A stretch of DNA of 24,198 bases from JBOIBN01 sp050739575. GTDB taxonomy: Bacteria > Pseudomonadota > Gammaproteobacteria > JAKDMP01. Positions 8,275 through 16,463 of this stretch are shown here, in pieces. The notes beneath the pieces are model-generated. The model ran no database searches and was not told where the DNA came from. It saw nothing but the letters and a program-made list of their open reading frames with translations. The stretch covers positions 1 through 24,198 of the forward strand of contig JBOIBN010000035.1 of assembly GCA_050739575.1 (NCBI GenBank), read 5' to 3'. Position numbers and translations under genes: made by a program. How positions within the stretch are numbered: position 1 is the stretch's first letter; each line of letters begins with the position of its first letter.

Positions 8275-8743
8275 GACGCTGCTCGCCGCGGGCGCATTTG
8301 CGGCGGTCCTGTGCACGCCGGCCCGCGCCCCGCTTTTCGCTGCCGGCAGCGATCAAAGCGCGACCGTTTACACTTGGGTGGATGCGAAGGGCGTACGCCA
8401 CTTCTCCGATCAACCCGGCAGCGCCGAGGCGCAACCGGTGACGCTTGATGCACCTTCCTTGATGCCCGCACCCGCCGCACCGGCTTCCACAACTCCGAAG
8501 GCCACGGCGAAGAAGGGCGCCGTTGCGCGGGGACGCACGCAGGCGCCGGCCAGCGCGACGCAACTCTCGGCGCGCTGCGCGCAATTGCGCATGCAAGTCG
8601 AGTCGCTGGAGCCCGCGCGTCGCGCACAGATCAAACAGAACGGGAAGGCCAGTTATCTCTCGGGCGATGATCTCGTGCACTTCAAGGACGAATTACGCAA
8701 GGCGATGCAGACGGCTTGCGCCGCCGCCGCTCCTTCGTCCTGA
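8258..8743 (+). CDS. DUF4124 domain-containing exported protein
   Basis: The 161-residue product begins with a signal peptide (1-23, ending ARA before PLF or a few residues later). The short DUF4124 motif follows at about 36-50 (VYTWVDAKGVRHFSDQP), a beta-hairpin module found at the mature N terminus of many gammaproteobacterial envelope proteins. An Ala/Pro/Thr-rich linker (65-105) leads to a C-terminal helical segment with cysteines (RCAQLRMQVESL, QTACAAA). Function is unknown. The ATG at 8258 has GGGAG 6 bases upstream and overlaps the end of the P-II gene by 17 bases in another frame, so the two are very probably translated from one message. Confidence 0.83.
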   Translation: MRLPCKTLLAAGAFAAVLCTPARAPLFAAGSDQSATVYTWVDAKGVRHFSDQPGSAEAQPVTLDAPSLMPAPAAPASTTPKATAKKGAVARGRTQAPASATQLSARCAQLRMQVESLEPARRAQIKQNGKASYLSGDDLVHFKDELRKAMQTACAAAAPSS

Positions 8744-8848
8744 TCGGCGCGTCCGGTCGAGGAGACTGCTCGACGAGACAGGCCCTCGGGGGAGGCGATG
8801 CACGCAGGAAGTAGAATGCAACGACGCCGTGCCGCTCAGGATCGTCCA

Positions 8849-8872
8849 ATGACTTCGACCATCGCAGGATGA
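8849..8872 (+). other. Seven-codon ORF overlapping the speA start (ATGA)
   Basis: ATG at 8849 opens a frame encoding MTSTIAG whose TGA stop overlaps the speA ATG as ATGA (8869-8872). AGGA lies about 8 bases before this ATG, whereas speA itself has no proper ribosome binding site, since its AGG abuts the start codon. This would fit translational coupling through a minimal upstream ORF, but a chance ORF of this size is common. Confidence 0.25.
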
Positions 8873-10755
8873 ACGATCGCCCGTCTCCGTCACCCGAAAC
8901 CGAAGCGGCGCTTGCGCGCTACAGCATCGGGCGCTGGGGCGCCGGCTATTTCGGCGTCAACGCCGCGGGGCACCTTACGGTGCAGCCCCGCAAGAACGGC
9001 GTCGAGATCGATCTCGCCGAACTGGCCGACCGGCTGGTGGCCGACGGCTTCCAGCTCCCCGTTCTGGTGCGCTTCGGCGACATCCTGCGCCGGCGCATTG
9101 CGGAACTAACCGACGCTTTCAACGCCGCCCGCAGCGCGTACGGCTACGCCGCGCCCTACACCGTCGTCTATCCGATCAAAGTCAATCAGGAACGCCACGT
9201 CATCCGCGAGATCGTGCGCGTCGGGCCCGATCGCCTGGGTCTGGAAGCCGGCAGCAAGCCGGAACTGCTAGCCGTATTGGGACTCGCACGCCGCGGCAGC
9301 ATTATCGTCGTCAACGGTTACAAGGACCGCGAATGCATCCGGCTCGCGCTCGCCGGGCAGCTTGCGGGCTACCGCGTTTACGTGGTGATCGAGAAGCCCG
9401 ACGAACTGGATCTTCTGCTCGAAGAAGCCGCGGCGATGCAGATCGAACCGACGGTCGGCATTCGTATCCGGCTCGCCAACGCCCTCGTCGGCAAGTGGCA
9501 GGATACGAGCGGCGAGAAATCCAAATTCGGACTCAACGCGACCGAAGTCATTGCGGCGATCGAACGCTTGCGCGCCGCGGGCAAACTCGACTGGCTGCGG
9601 CTGATGCATGTCCATCTCGGCTCGCAGATCGCCAATATCCGCGACATTCAGCGTGGCATGGCCGAAGTCGCGCGCTACTACACAGAAGTGCGGGCGCTCG
9701 GTGCGCCGATCGAGGTGGTAGACGTCGGCGGCGGACTGGGTGTGGACTACGAGGGCAGCCGTTCGCGTAGCGACTGCTCGGCGAATTACGGCTTCGGGCT
9801 CTACGCCGAGGTCATCGTGCGCACGCTCGCCGAAGTGGCTGGCGAGGCGGGCCAGCCGGTGCCGGCCATCATTTCGGAATCGGGACGGGCGCTCACCGCG
9901 CATCATGCGGTGCTCGTCACCAAGGTGATCGAAACCGAGCGTGTGCCCGATGCGCCTGCCGCCGCGCCGGCGGATGATGCGCCGGCGGCACTGCGCAATC
10001 TGTGGGAGGCCTACGAATATTCGGGCGAGGCGAATCCGCAGGAAATTCACGCCGATGCGGCCTACGAAATCAGCGAGATTCATTCGCTGTTCAGCCACGG
10101 ACTCGTTTCGCTCGCCGAACGCGCCCAGGCCGAAGTGATCTACGCCGCGCTTTGCCGCCGCGTGCTCGCGCGCATCAATCCCAACCGCGCCTCGGACTGG
10201 GAGTTCGCCGATCATTTGATCGAAAAGCTGGCTGATCGCATGTTCATCAATCTTTCGATTTTCCAGTCCGTGCCCGATGCCTGGGCAATCGATCAGGTCT
10301 TTCCGATCGTGCCGCTCGCGCGTCTCAACGAGACGCCGACCCGTCGCGCCGTGCTGCACGATCTCACCTGCGATTCCGACGGCCGCATCGAAGCGTACGT
10401 GGATAACGACGGCGTGGAGAGCACGCTTGCGGTGCACGAACCCGACGGCAAGCCGTACCTGCTTGGCATCTTCATGGTCGGCGCCTACCAGGAAATTCTC
10501 GGCGACATGCACAATCTCTTCGGCGACACCAACGCGGTCAACGTGCTCGCCCGCCGCAATGGTTACAGCATCCGCGACACCCGCGAGGGCGACAGTGCGG
10601 AGGTGATGCTCCGCTACGTGCACATCCCGCCGCGAGCGCTCGCCCGCAACTGGCGCCGGCGTCTCGCGGCGAGCGGCCTCGATTCCGCCCGTCAGGCGGA
10701 ATTCGCGAGCTTGCTCGAACGCGGACTCAAGGCCTACACCTACCTCGACCGATGA
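8869..10755 (+). CDS. speA: Biosynthetic arginine decarboxylase
   Basis: The enzyme converts arginine to agmatine with pyridoxal phosphate, the first step of the agmatine route to putrescine. The 628-residue product belongs to the large fold-III SpeA family (E. coli SpeA has 658). Visible features are the PLP lysine Lys104 in YPIKVNQ, the GEKSKFGL segment near 215, HVHLGSQ near 250, the glycine-rich VDVGGGLGVDYEG phosphate-binding loop near 285, and Cys501 in DLTCDSDG followed by GAYQEILGDMHNLFGD. Its stop codon overlaps the histidine kinase start as ATGA. Placing speA at the head of the algZ-algR-hem transcript links polyamine synthesis to that unit. In pseudomonads argH occupies a similar upstream place. 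Confidence 0.95.
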   Translation: MNDRPSPSPETEAALARYSIGRWGAGYFGVNAAGHLTVQPRKNGVEIDLAELADRLVADGFQLPVLVRFGDILRRRIAELTDAFNAARSAYGYAAPYTVVYPIKVNQERHVIREIVRVGPDRLGLEAGSKPELLAVLGLARRGSIIVVNGYKDRECIRLALAGQLAGYRVYVVIEKPDELDLLLEEAAAMQIEPTVGIRIRLANALVGKWQDTSGEKSKFGLNATEVIAAIERLRAAGKLDWLRLMHVHLGSQIANIRDIQRGMAEVARYYTEVRALGAPIEVVDVGGGLGVDYEGSRSRSDCSANYGFGLYAEVIVRTLAEVAGEAGQPVPAIISESGRALTAHHAVLVTKVIETERVPDAPAAAPADDAPAALRNLWEAYEYSGEANPQEIHADAAYEISEIHSLFSHGLVSLAERAQAEVIYAALCRRVLARINPNRASDWEFADHLIEKLADRMFINLSIFQSVPDAWAIDQVFPIVPLARLNETPTRRAVLHDLTCDSDGRIEAYVDNDGVESTLAVHEPDGKPYLLGIFMVGAYQEILGDMHNLFGDTNAVNVLARRNGYSIRDTREGDSAEVMLRYVHIPPRALARNWRRRLAASGLDSARQAEFASLLERGLKAYTYLDR

Positions 10756-11828
10756 AACACGATCCGGTGGCGCTCGCTCCACCGGCGACCACGGGGTTCC
10801 TGCCGGATCTGTGTACGCCGACGGCGACACTGCCCTTGATGATTATCGCGGCGCTGGTCGCCATCGCGCTTGCGGCGGCGCGCACCGGAGGAGCCGGATT
10901 CTGGGAAGACCTCGGACAGTTGGCGCTGTTCTGCGAAGTGCTCGTGCTCGCAAGCGCCGCCGTGCTTTGCCTGCTTCGGCGCGTGCTTTCCGGACGCAGG
11001 CCGGCGCCGATCATTGCCGCCATCGTCTTCACCGCGCTCGTCGCGACGGATTGGGCGGTGGCTGAAGGCGCCTGGTTCCTGCTCGCCGGCCTCGGCGTTG
11101 CGTTGCCGCTGGGCAGCACCGGCTGGCTTTTCTGGGTGCTGCGCATCGTGTTGGTGGCGGCGATCGTGGATGCGCTCGTGCTGCGTTATCTCTATGTCAG
11201 CGCGCACTGGCGCGAAAACATCCGCCGTGAGGCGGCCAGCCGTCTCGCGGCATTGACCGATCGTATCCGTCCGCATTTCCTGTTCAATACGCTCAACACC
11301 GCGATCGCCCTGGTAACGGAACAACCGCAGGCCGCCGAACGCACGCTGGAGAATCTCGCCGAATTGTTCCGTGCGAGCCTGGCGGAACGCGGCCCGCGCA
11401 TTGCGCTTGCCGAAGAGTTGGCGACCACGCGGCGTTATCTTTCGATCGAGGCGCTGCGGCTCGGCTCGCGCTTGACGATAAGCTGGCAGATCGCCCCGGA
11501 GGTCGAACGCGCGCTGGTGCCGCCTTTCATCCTGCAACCGCTGGTGGAGAACGCTGTCACGCACGGTATCGAACCCAATGCCGCAGGGGGCAGCGTTCGA
11601 GTGAGCGCCTTGCGCGCGGATGACGCACTCGAACTCGAGGTCTTCAATACGCTCGGCTTCGAGAGCGACGGCGAAGGTCACGGGATCGGTCTCTCCGGTG
11701 TGCGCGCACGGCTTGCGCTTGCGTATGGAGATGGCGCTACGCTCGCAGTCGAACGCGATGTCGATCACTTCAATGTGCGCCTGCATTGCCCATGGGAGGA
11801 ACCCGGTGCGGATTCTGATCGCCGATGA
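10752..11828 (+). CDS. algZ: LytS/AlgZ-type membrane sensor histidine kinase
   Basis: The 358-residue protein has an N-terminal membrane region with about four segments (roughly 25-44, 55-76, 85-104 and 108-148). A His-kinase dimerisation domain contains the phospho-acceptor His175 in RPHFLFNTLN. A HATPase domain follows, with the N box PLVENAVTHGIEP near 258-270 and the G box GEGHGIGLSGVRARL near 310-325. This is the HPK8/LytS family, which partners LytTR regulators. Its position directly before algR and hemC is the basis for the AlgZ (FimS) name. The signal sensed is unknown. It overlaps speA by four bases and algR by 23. Confidence 0.9.
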   Translation: MKHDPVALAPPATTGFLPDLCTPTATLPLMIIAALVAIALAAARTGGAGFWEDLGQLALFCEVLVLASAAVLCLLRRVLSGRRPAPIIAAIVFTALVATDWAVAEGAWFLLAGLGVALPLGSTGWLFWVLRIVLVAAIVDALVLRYLYVSAHWRENIRREAASRLAALTDRIRPHFLFNTLNTAIALVTEQPQAAERTLENLAELFRASLAERGPRIALAEELATTRRYLSIEALRLGSRLTISWQIAPEVERALVPPFILQPLVENAVTHGIEPNAAGGSVRVSALRADDALELEVFNTLGFESDGEGHGIGLSGVRARLALAYGDGATLAVERDVDHFNVRLHCPWEEPGADSDRR

Positions 11829-12525
11829 CGAAGCGCCGGCGCGCGCGCGCCTGCGCCGCCTGATCGGGGAGCTCGGCGTCGGCGAGATCGTGGGCGAGAG
11901 CGCGACCGGGCGCGAAACCCTCGCGGCGGTGGAGACAACGCGGCCCGATCTCGTACTGCTCGACATCCGCATGCCCGAGGGCGACGGACTCGCGGTGGCG
12001 CGCGGATTGGTGCGACTGGAGCCGCCGCCGGCGCTCGTGTTCGTGACCGCGCTCGCCGATCGTGCGTTGGCGGCGCTCGAAGCGGGCGCCGCCGCCTATC
12101 TCGTCAAGCCCGCGAGCCGCGAAGCACTTGCAAGCGCCATCGCGCGTGCGCGTCGTCCCTCGCGCGCCCAACTTGAGGTGCTTCCGCAAGACCAGGGCGC
12201 ACGCCGTCACGTCGCCGTGCGAGTCGGACGCGAACTGCGTTTGGTGCCCGTCGCCGACTTCCGCTATTTCCGGGTGAAAGACAAGACGACGATCGCCAGT
12301 TTTGCCGGCGGCGAGGCGGTGCTGGAAGATTCTCTCGCCGCACTCGAGCGCGAATTCGCGCCAGATTTGTTGCGCATCCGCCGCAACCTGCTGGTGCCGC
12401 GCACGGCCATTACACGCATCGTGCAAACCGAAGACGGCAGCTTCGTTCTCCTGACCTCGGGCGAACGTCTGCCCGTCGCCCGGCGCCACCGTCGCGCGCT
12501 CGCGGCCGCACTGGAAACGAACTGA
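11806..12525 (+). CDS. algR: LytTR-family response regulator (AlgR type)
   Basis: The 239-residue product has a receiver domain (1-120) with acidic pocket Asp7/Asp8, phospho-acceptor Asp53 in LLDIRMP, Thr81 and Lys101. A C-terminal LytTR DNA-binding domain (about 135-237) carries the typical VADFRYFRVKDK, LLRIRRNLLV and the final LPVARRHRRAL strand. The GTG at 11806 is chosen because GGAGGA stands 5 bases upstream and the receiver begins immediately. In Pseudomonas AlgR controls alginate, type IV pili and virulence. Here only the architecture and gene order can be claimed. The TGA overlaps the hemC ATG as TGATG. Confidence 0.92.
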   Translation: MRILIADDEAPARARLRRLIGELGVGEIVGESATGRETLAAVETTRPDLVLLDIRMPEGDGLAVARGLVRLEPPPALVFVTALADRALAALEAGAAAYLVKPASREALASAIARARRPSRAQLEVLPQDQGARRHVAVRVGRELRLVPVADFRYFRVKDKTTIASFAGGEAVLEDSLAALEREFAPDLLRIRRNLLVPRTAITRIVQTEDGSFVLLTSGERLPVARRHRRALAAALETN

Positions 12526-13439
12526 TGCGATTTACCCTGGCCACGCGCAGGAGTCCGCTTGCCTTGCGTCAGGCCGAGGAGGTTGCAGCCGCGCTCGCGG
12601 AGGATCACGGCGATTTTGCAATCGAACTGCTGCCGCTCAGCACGCGCGGCGACGAGTTGCTCGATCGGGCGCTGGCTCCGCTCGGCGGTAAGGGGCTCTT
12701 CATCAAGGCGCTGGAGCTCGCGCTCGAAGACGGTCGTGCCCGACTTGCTGTGCATTCGCTCAAGGACGTTCCGACCGAGTTGAGCCCCGGCTTTGTGCTT
12801 GCCGCCGTCACCCGCCGCTCCGATCCGCATGACGTCCTGATCACGCAGGACGACGCCGATTTCGATTCGCTTCCGCGCGGCGCGCGAATTGGCACTGCGA
12901 GTCTGCGCCGTCAGGCCCAGCTGCTCGCCGCGCGGCCGGATCTCGAAGTCGTTACCCTGCGAGGCGGGGTCGAGACCCGCATCGCGCGGCTCGACGCCGG
13001 CGAACTCGACGCCATCGTGCTCGCCGCCGCCGGCCTCGCCCGGCTCGGTATTGCGCGCGGAGTGCCCTTGTCCGAGGAAGTAATGCTCCCGGCGAGCGGT
13101 CAGGGCACGATCGCGCTGGAGACGCGCGCCGACGATGCCCAAGCCTTGGCGATTGCGGCGGCAGTAGAAGATCCGGCGGCGCGCATCGCCGCCGAAGCCG
13201 AGCGTGCGTTTTGCCATGCACTCGGCGCCAGTTGCGCATCGCCCGTCTCCGCCTACGCGACGATCAAGGAAGGGCGTGTCCAGTTGCGCGTGCGGGTGGC
13301 AGCTGCAGATGGCTCACAGGTGCTCGCCGGTGAGCGCGCTGGACGCGGTTCGGACGCCGCCGAACTGGGGAGAGAACTCGCGCGCGAACTTCTTGCCCGC
13401 GGCGCGGGGGAGTTGATCGGACGTCATGGGGAAACTTGA
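12525..13439 (+). CDS. hemC: Hydroxymethylbilane synthase (porphobilinogen deaminase)
   Basis: The enzyme joins four porphobilinogens into hydroxymethylbilane in cytosolic tetrapyrrole synthesis. At 304 residues it is of normal length. The start motif is FTLATRRSPLALRQA. The catalytic aspartate is Asp81 in HSLKD. RIGTASLRRQ lies at 121-130, LRGGVETRIARL at 145-156 and LPASGQGTIALE at 188-199. The dipyrromethane cofactor attaches to Cys237. Its loop reads GASCASPVSAYA rather than the enteric GGCQVPIGSYA, a variation that keeps the essential cysteine. The gene overlaps algR by one base and hemD by 14. Confidence 0.96.
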   Translation: MRFTLATRRSPLALRQAEEVAAALAEDHGDFAIELLPLSTRGDELLDRALAPLGGKGLFIKALELALEDGRARLAVHSLKDVPTELSPGFVLAAVTRRSDPHDVLITQDDADFDSLPRGARIGTASLRRQAQLLAARPDLEVVTLRGGVETRIARLDAGELDAIVLAAAGLARLGIARGVPLSEEVMLPASGQGTIALETRADDAQALAIAAAVEDPAARIAAEAERAFCHALGASCASPVSAYATIKEGRVQLRVRVAAADGSQVLAGERAGRGSDAAELGRELARELLARGAGELIGRHGET

Positions 13440-14166
13440 AGGCGCACGACTCGTAGTGACCCGCCCCACGGCGGCGGATGACGGACTTGCGCCACGGCTC
13501 GCCGCCGCCGGTGCCGAGGTGCTCCACTTCCCGGCTCAGGTGATCGAACCGCTGTGTGACCCGGCGCCGTCGGGAGATTTCGACATTGCGATCTTCACCA
13601 GCCCGGCTGCCGTGGCTCACGGCTTCGAACGCATCGCCGATCTTCTGCCGCCGCGTCTCGCCGCCGTCGGTCGGGGAACGGCGCGGCGGCTCGAAGCCGC
13701 GGGCGCGGAACATGTCCTCTTGCCGCGCGCGGGGGCGGGTCTGCTCGCTTTACTCCGCGAACCTGAACTGCAGGAACTTGCGGGGCAACGGGTGCTGCTC
13801 GTCGGCGGAAAGCCGCTCAATCGGCGCAGCGTCCTCACCCTGACCCGAGGCGGCGCGAAGGTCATGCCGTGGCTCGTTTATGAGCGCCGCCCCGTCCGCC
13901 GCGCAGAACCGCTCGTCGAATGGATTCGTTCCGGCGAAGCCAATGCGATAATCGTTTCGAGCGTGGCGGCAGTGGTAGCGCTGGCGGCGCTCCCGGGTGT
14001 GGACTTAGGCGCGGTGGCCTGGATTTGTTCGAGTCCGCGGGTGGCCGGGGCCGTCGAGCGCGGCGGCGGTCGGCCGTCCGCCGTGGCGGATAGCGCCGAC
14101 GATGCGGAGTTGGCTGCGGCCGCGACCCGCTGGTGGCAATCGGAGAGAGGCGATGAGCGACACTGA
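13426..14166 (+). CDS. hemD: Uroporphyrinogen-III synthase
   Basis: The enzyme cyclises hydroxymethylbilane with inversion of ring D. The family is poorly conserved in sequence. The 246-residue length, the start LEGARLVVTRP, the FTSPAAVAHGFERI segment, AVGRGTARRLEAAGAE, and the second-domain start VLLVGGKPLNRRSVLTLTRGGAKVMPWLVYERRP identify it together with its place right after hemC. Thr/Ser-rich IIVSSVAAVVAL near 175-186 matches the conserved inner face. It overlaps hemC and hemX by 14 bases each, so translational coupling is likely. Confidence 0.93.
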   Translation: MGKLEGARLVVTRPTAADDGLAPRLAAAGAEVLHFPAQVIEPLCDPAPSGDFDIAIFTSPAAVAHGFERIADLLPPRLAAVGRGTARRLEAAGAEHVLLPRAGAGLLALLREPELQELAGQRVLLVGGKPLNRRSVLTLTRGGAKVMPWLVYERRPVRRAEPLVEWIRSGEANAIIVSSVAAVVALAALPGVDLGAVAWICSSPRVAGAVERGGGRPSAVADSADDAELAAAATRWWQSERGDERH

Positions 14167-15268
14167 ACAACCGGACCCGGCCTCCCCGAAGGAAGCGGTG
14201 GAGGTTCCCCAAGCAAGTGCCGACAAACTGGCGGTGGAGCCCAACCTGCGCATAGAACCCGATCGTCGGGAACGCCGTCCGTCGCGCGGCGCGTTCGGGC
14301 TTGCGATCGTTGCGCTCGTACTGGCGCTGATCGCGCTGGCCGGGACCGCCGTGCTCGGCTGGGCCGGATATCAACTGCGCGGCGAGCAGGCCCGCGTGGC
14401 CGAGTTGGAGGGCAGGGTTTCGGGACTCGACGGGCGCATCGCCGCACTCGACAGTTCCGCCGCGAGCGTCGGCGAACTCACGCGGCTCGGCGCGCGTTTG
14501 AAAGATTATGAGCAGACCCGCAGCCAACAAGCCGCGGCGGTCACGACGGCGCTCCACGCGCTCGCGGCGCGCATCGCCGGCGCGGGCAATGCCGATCACG
14601 AAGACGAAGCGGCGGCACTCATGCGGCTCGCCCAAGTCCGGCTCACGCTCGCTCGCGATCCGGCCGGTGCGGAGCGGGCGCTGAAACTTGCGGATCAGGC
14701 GCTCGCCGCCACCGCCGAACCGGGGCTTGAGCCCGTGCGGGCCGAACTCGCGCGCGAGATTGCGGCGCTCACGGCGGTGCCAAAGCCGGATCTTACCGGC
14801 GTCTACGTCCGGCTGAATACGTTGGCCGATCGAGTGGACGGCCTGCCGCTCGCGGGCGAGCGGGTGGCGGCCCCGCAATCCGCCACCGCTGCGCCCGGAT
14901 GGAGCTGGCGCGGAATCGGCGCGGCATTCAGACAGGCCTTCAGTCGGCTTGTCGTGGTGTGGCAAGGGCCGAACACGCGTCCGCTGCTCCCGCCGCGCGA
15001 GGCCTACTTTGCGCGCGCGAATCTGAAGCTCACGCTTGCGAGCGCCCAGCTCGCCCTGTTGGAACACGATTCGGTTGCCTACGGCGCGAGCATCGCCCGC
15101 GCCCGCGAACTACTCGGGACCTGGTTTGATGGCGATGCGCCCGGCGTACGCAACGCGCTCGTTACTTTGAACAAAGCCGCCGCGCTGAATCCGGCCCCGC
15201 CGCTGCCTCGCCTGGGTGGCGCACTCGACCAGCTGCAAGCCCTGCGCAACGCCTCGGCTCCGCAGTGA
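14153..15268 (+). CDS. hemX: HemX-like inner-membrane protein
   Basis: The open frame begins at 14102, but the ATG at 14153 has AGAGAGG just upstream and gives a sensible 371-residue product. It has an acidic cytoplasmic N terminus (1-47), a single membrane segment (about 48-74) and a coiled coil (about 76-135). An alpha-helical domain follows with LAQVRLTLARDPAGAERAL and AYFARANLKLTLASAQLALL, characteristic of the HemX family. These proteins are often annotated as uroporphyrinogen-III methyltransferases, but no SAM-methyltransferase motif is present here. The exact role is unsettled in the family; the hemCDXY context suggests an auxiliary function. Its TGA overlaps the GTG start of hemY. Confidence 0.88.
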   Translation: MSDTEQPDPASPKEAVEVPQASADKLAVEPNLRIEPDRRERRPSRGAFGLAIVALVLALIALAGTAVLGWAGYQLRGEQARVAELEGRVSGLDGRIAALDSSAASVGELTRLGARLKDYEQTRSQQAAAVTTALHALAARIAGAGNADHEDEAAALMRLAQVRLTLARDPAGAERALKLADQALAATAEPGLEPVRAELAREIAALTAVPKPDLTGVYVRLNTLADRVDGLPLAGERVAAPQSATAAPGWSWRGIGAAFRQAFSRLVVVWQGPNTRPLLPPREAYFARANLKLTLASAQLALLEHDSVAYGASIARARELLGTWFDGDAPGVRNALVTLNKAAALNPAPPLPRLGGALDQLQALRNASAPQ

Positions 15269-16452
15269 CCACGCTCGTCGCCTTCATCGTTGCCGTGATC
15301 GCCGCCGCGGTGGTGGGGCTGCTGCTGTCGCACGAGCAGAGTTACGTGCTCGTTTCTTACGGCACGACGCGGATCGAATTCACGCTCTTTACCTTCATCG
15401 TGATTTACATCCTTGCGCTCGCCGTTGGTGGCGTATTGATAGCTATCATCCGGCGCATCGCGCGTGCGCCCGCGCGTTTCGATCGCGCCCGCGAGTCGCG
15501 TGCCACCCGGCGCTCCGAGCGGATGCTCACGACCGGACTCACGGCCCTCGCCGAAGGTAGATTGGCGCCCGCCGAACGGGCACTCGATCGTGCCGCACAC
15601 GGTCCCTTACTGGTGCCCGCGCTCCTGGCCGCGGCGCGGGCGGCGGAAGCGGGCGGCGCCCGCGACCGGCGCGACGAATATCTGCGCCGCGTTCGCGAGG
15701 CCCGTCCGGAGGCAGCTCACGCCGCGCTTCTGACGCAGGCGGAACTCGATCTCGAGGCGGGGAATTACGGCCGCGTCCTCGATGCCCTGAAGCCGCTGCA
15801 CGGCGGCCGGACAACGCACCCGATGGTGCTGCGCGGCCTCGCTCGTGCCTATGCCGCACTTGGCGAACACCGCGCGGTGCTCGATCTGCTCGATGAACTC
15901 GAACGTAACACTACGATGCCGCGTGCGGAACTGGAAGCGCTGGCTGCCGCCGCACTTTCCGGTGCGCTTGCACAGGGCCAAGAGGCGCCTGCCGGTTTGT
16001 GGCAGCGAATTCCTCGCGATCTGCGTCGCCGACCGGCGTTGCTTCGAATCGCGGCCCGCGCCAACAGCCGGGTGGGCGCATCCGGCCGCGCGGCGGAATT
16101 GCTGGAGCACGCTCTTTCCGCAGAGTTCGATGCCCCGAGCGTGTGCGCATACTCGGCGCTGACGGACCTTCCCGCCGCGACCCGTCTCCATCGTCTCGAA
16201 ACCTGGCTCGAACGCTACCCTGAAGAACCGGTTTTGCTTCGCGAGGCGGGACGCGTTGCGCTCGAACTCAAGCTCTGGGGGCAGGCCCGGAACTATCTCG
16301 ATCACGCCCGCCAGCGGGGGCCCGATCCCGCGGCGGATCTGCTCGCAGGTCTGGTCGCCGAACAGGAAGGCCATCAGGCGGAAGCGCTGACTGCCTACCG
16401 CAATGGACTTGAGACCGTGGCGCAGCCTACAGTCCGCGGCGGCCCAGCCTGA
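15265..16452 (+). CDS. hemY: HemY-like TPR inner-membrane protein
   Basis: The 395-residue product starts at a GTG overlapping the hemX stop by four bases. Two N-terminal membrane segments (about 2-22 and 40-62) form the HemY_N domain. TPR-like helical repeats follow (for example LTALAEGRLAPAERALDRA, YGRVLDALKPLHGGR, AEGHQ-type repeats near the C terminus). This is the proteobacterial HemY, distinct from the Bacillus protoporphyrinogen oxidase of the same name. Its role in haem or envelope metabolism is inferred from context only. It is the last member of the overlapping run that starts at speA. Confidence 0.88.
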   Translation: MTTLVAFIVAVIAAAVVGLLLSHEQSYVLVSYGTTRIEFTLFTFIVIYILALAVGGVLIAIIRRIARAPARFDRARESRATRRSERMLTTGLTALAEGRLAPAERALDRAAHGPLLVPALLAAARAAEAGGARDRRDEYLRRVREARPEAAHAALLTQAELDLEAGNYGRVLDALKPLHGGRTTHPMVLRGLARAYAALGEHRAVLDLLDELERNTTMPRAELEALAAAALSGALAQGQEAPAGLWQRIPRDLRRRPALLRIAARANSRVGASGRAAELLEHALSAEFDAPSVCAYSALTDLPAATRLHRLETWLERYPEEPVLLREAGRVALELKLWGQARNYLDHARQRGPDPAADLLAGLVAEQEGHQAEALTAYRNGLETVAQPTVRGGPA

Positions 16453-16463
16453 CAACCCATCTC

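Noticed and set aside
8756..8774. GTCGAG...CTCGAC hairpin after the DUF4124 gene as a terminator
   Set aside because: The stem is only six base pairs and no T-run follows it.
9268..10830. 520-codon minus-strand ORF opposite speA
   Set aside because: It is a GC-driven shadow; speA on the plus strand has all decarboxylase motifs.
10740..11972. 410-codon minus-strand ORF opposite algZ/algR
   Set aside because: It is an antisense shadow with no recognisable domain, while the plus strand encodes a complete kinase and regulator.
12525..13439. HemC cofactor loop as a defective active site
   Set aside because: The loop differs from the enteric sequence, but the dipyrromethane cysteine and catalytic aspartate are present, so the enzyme looks functional.
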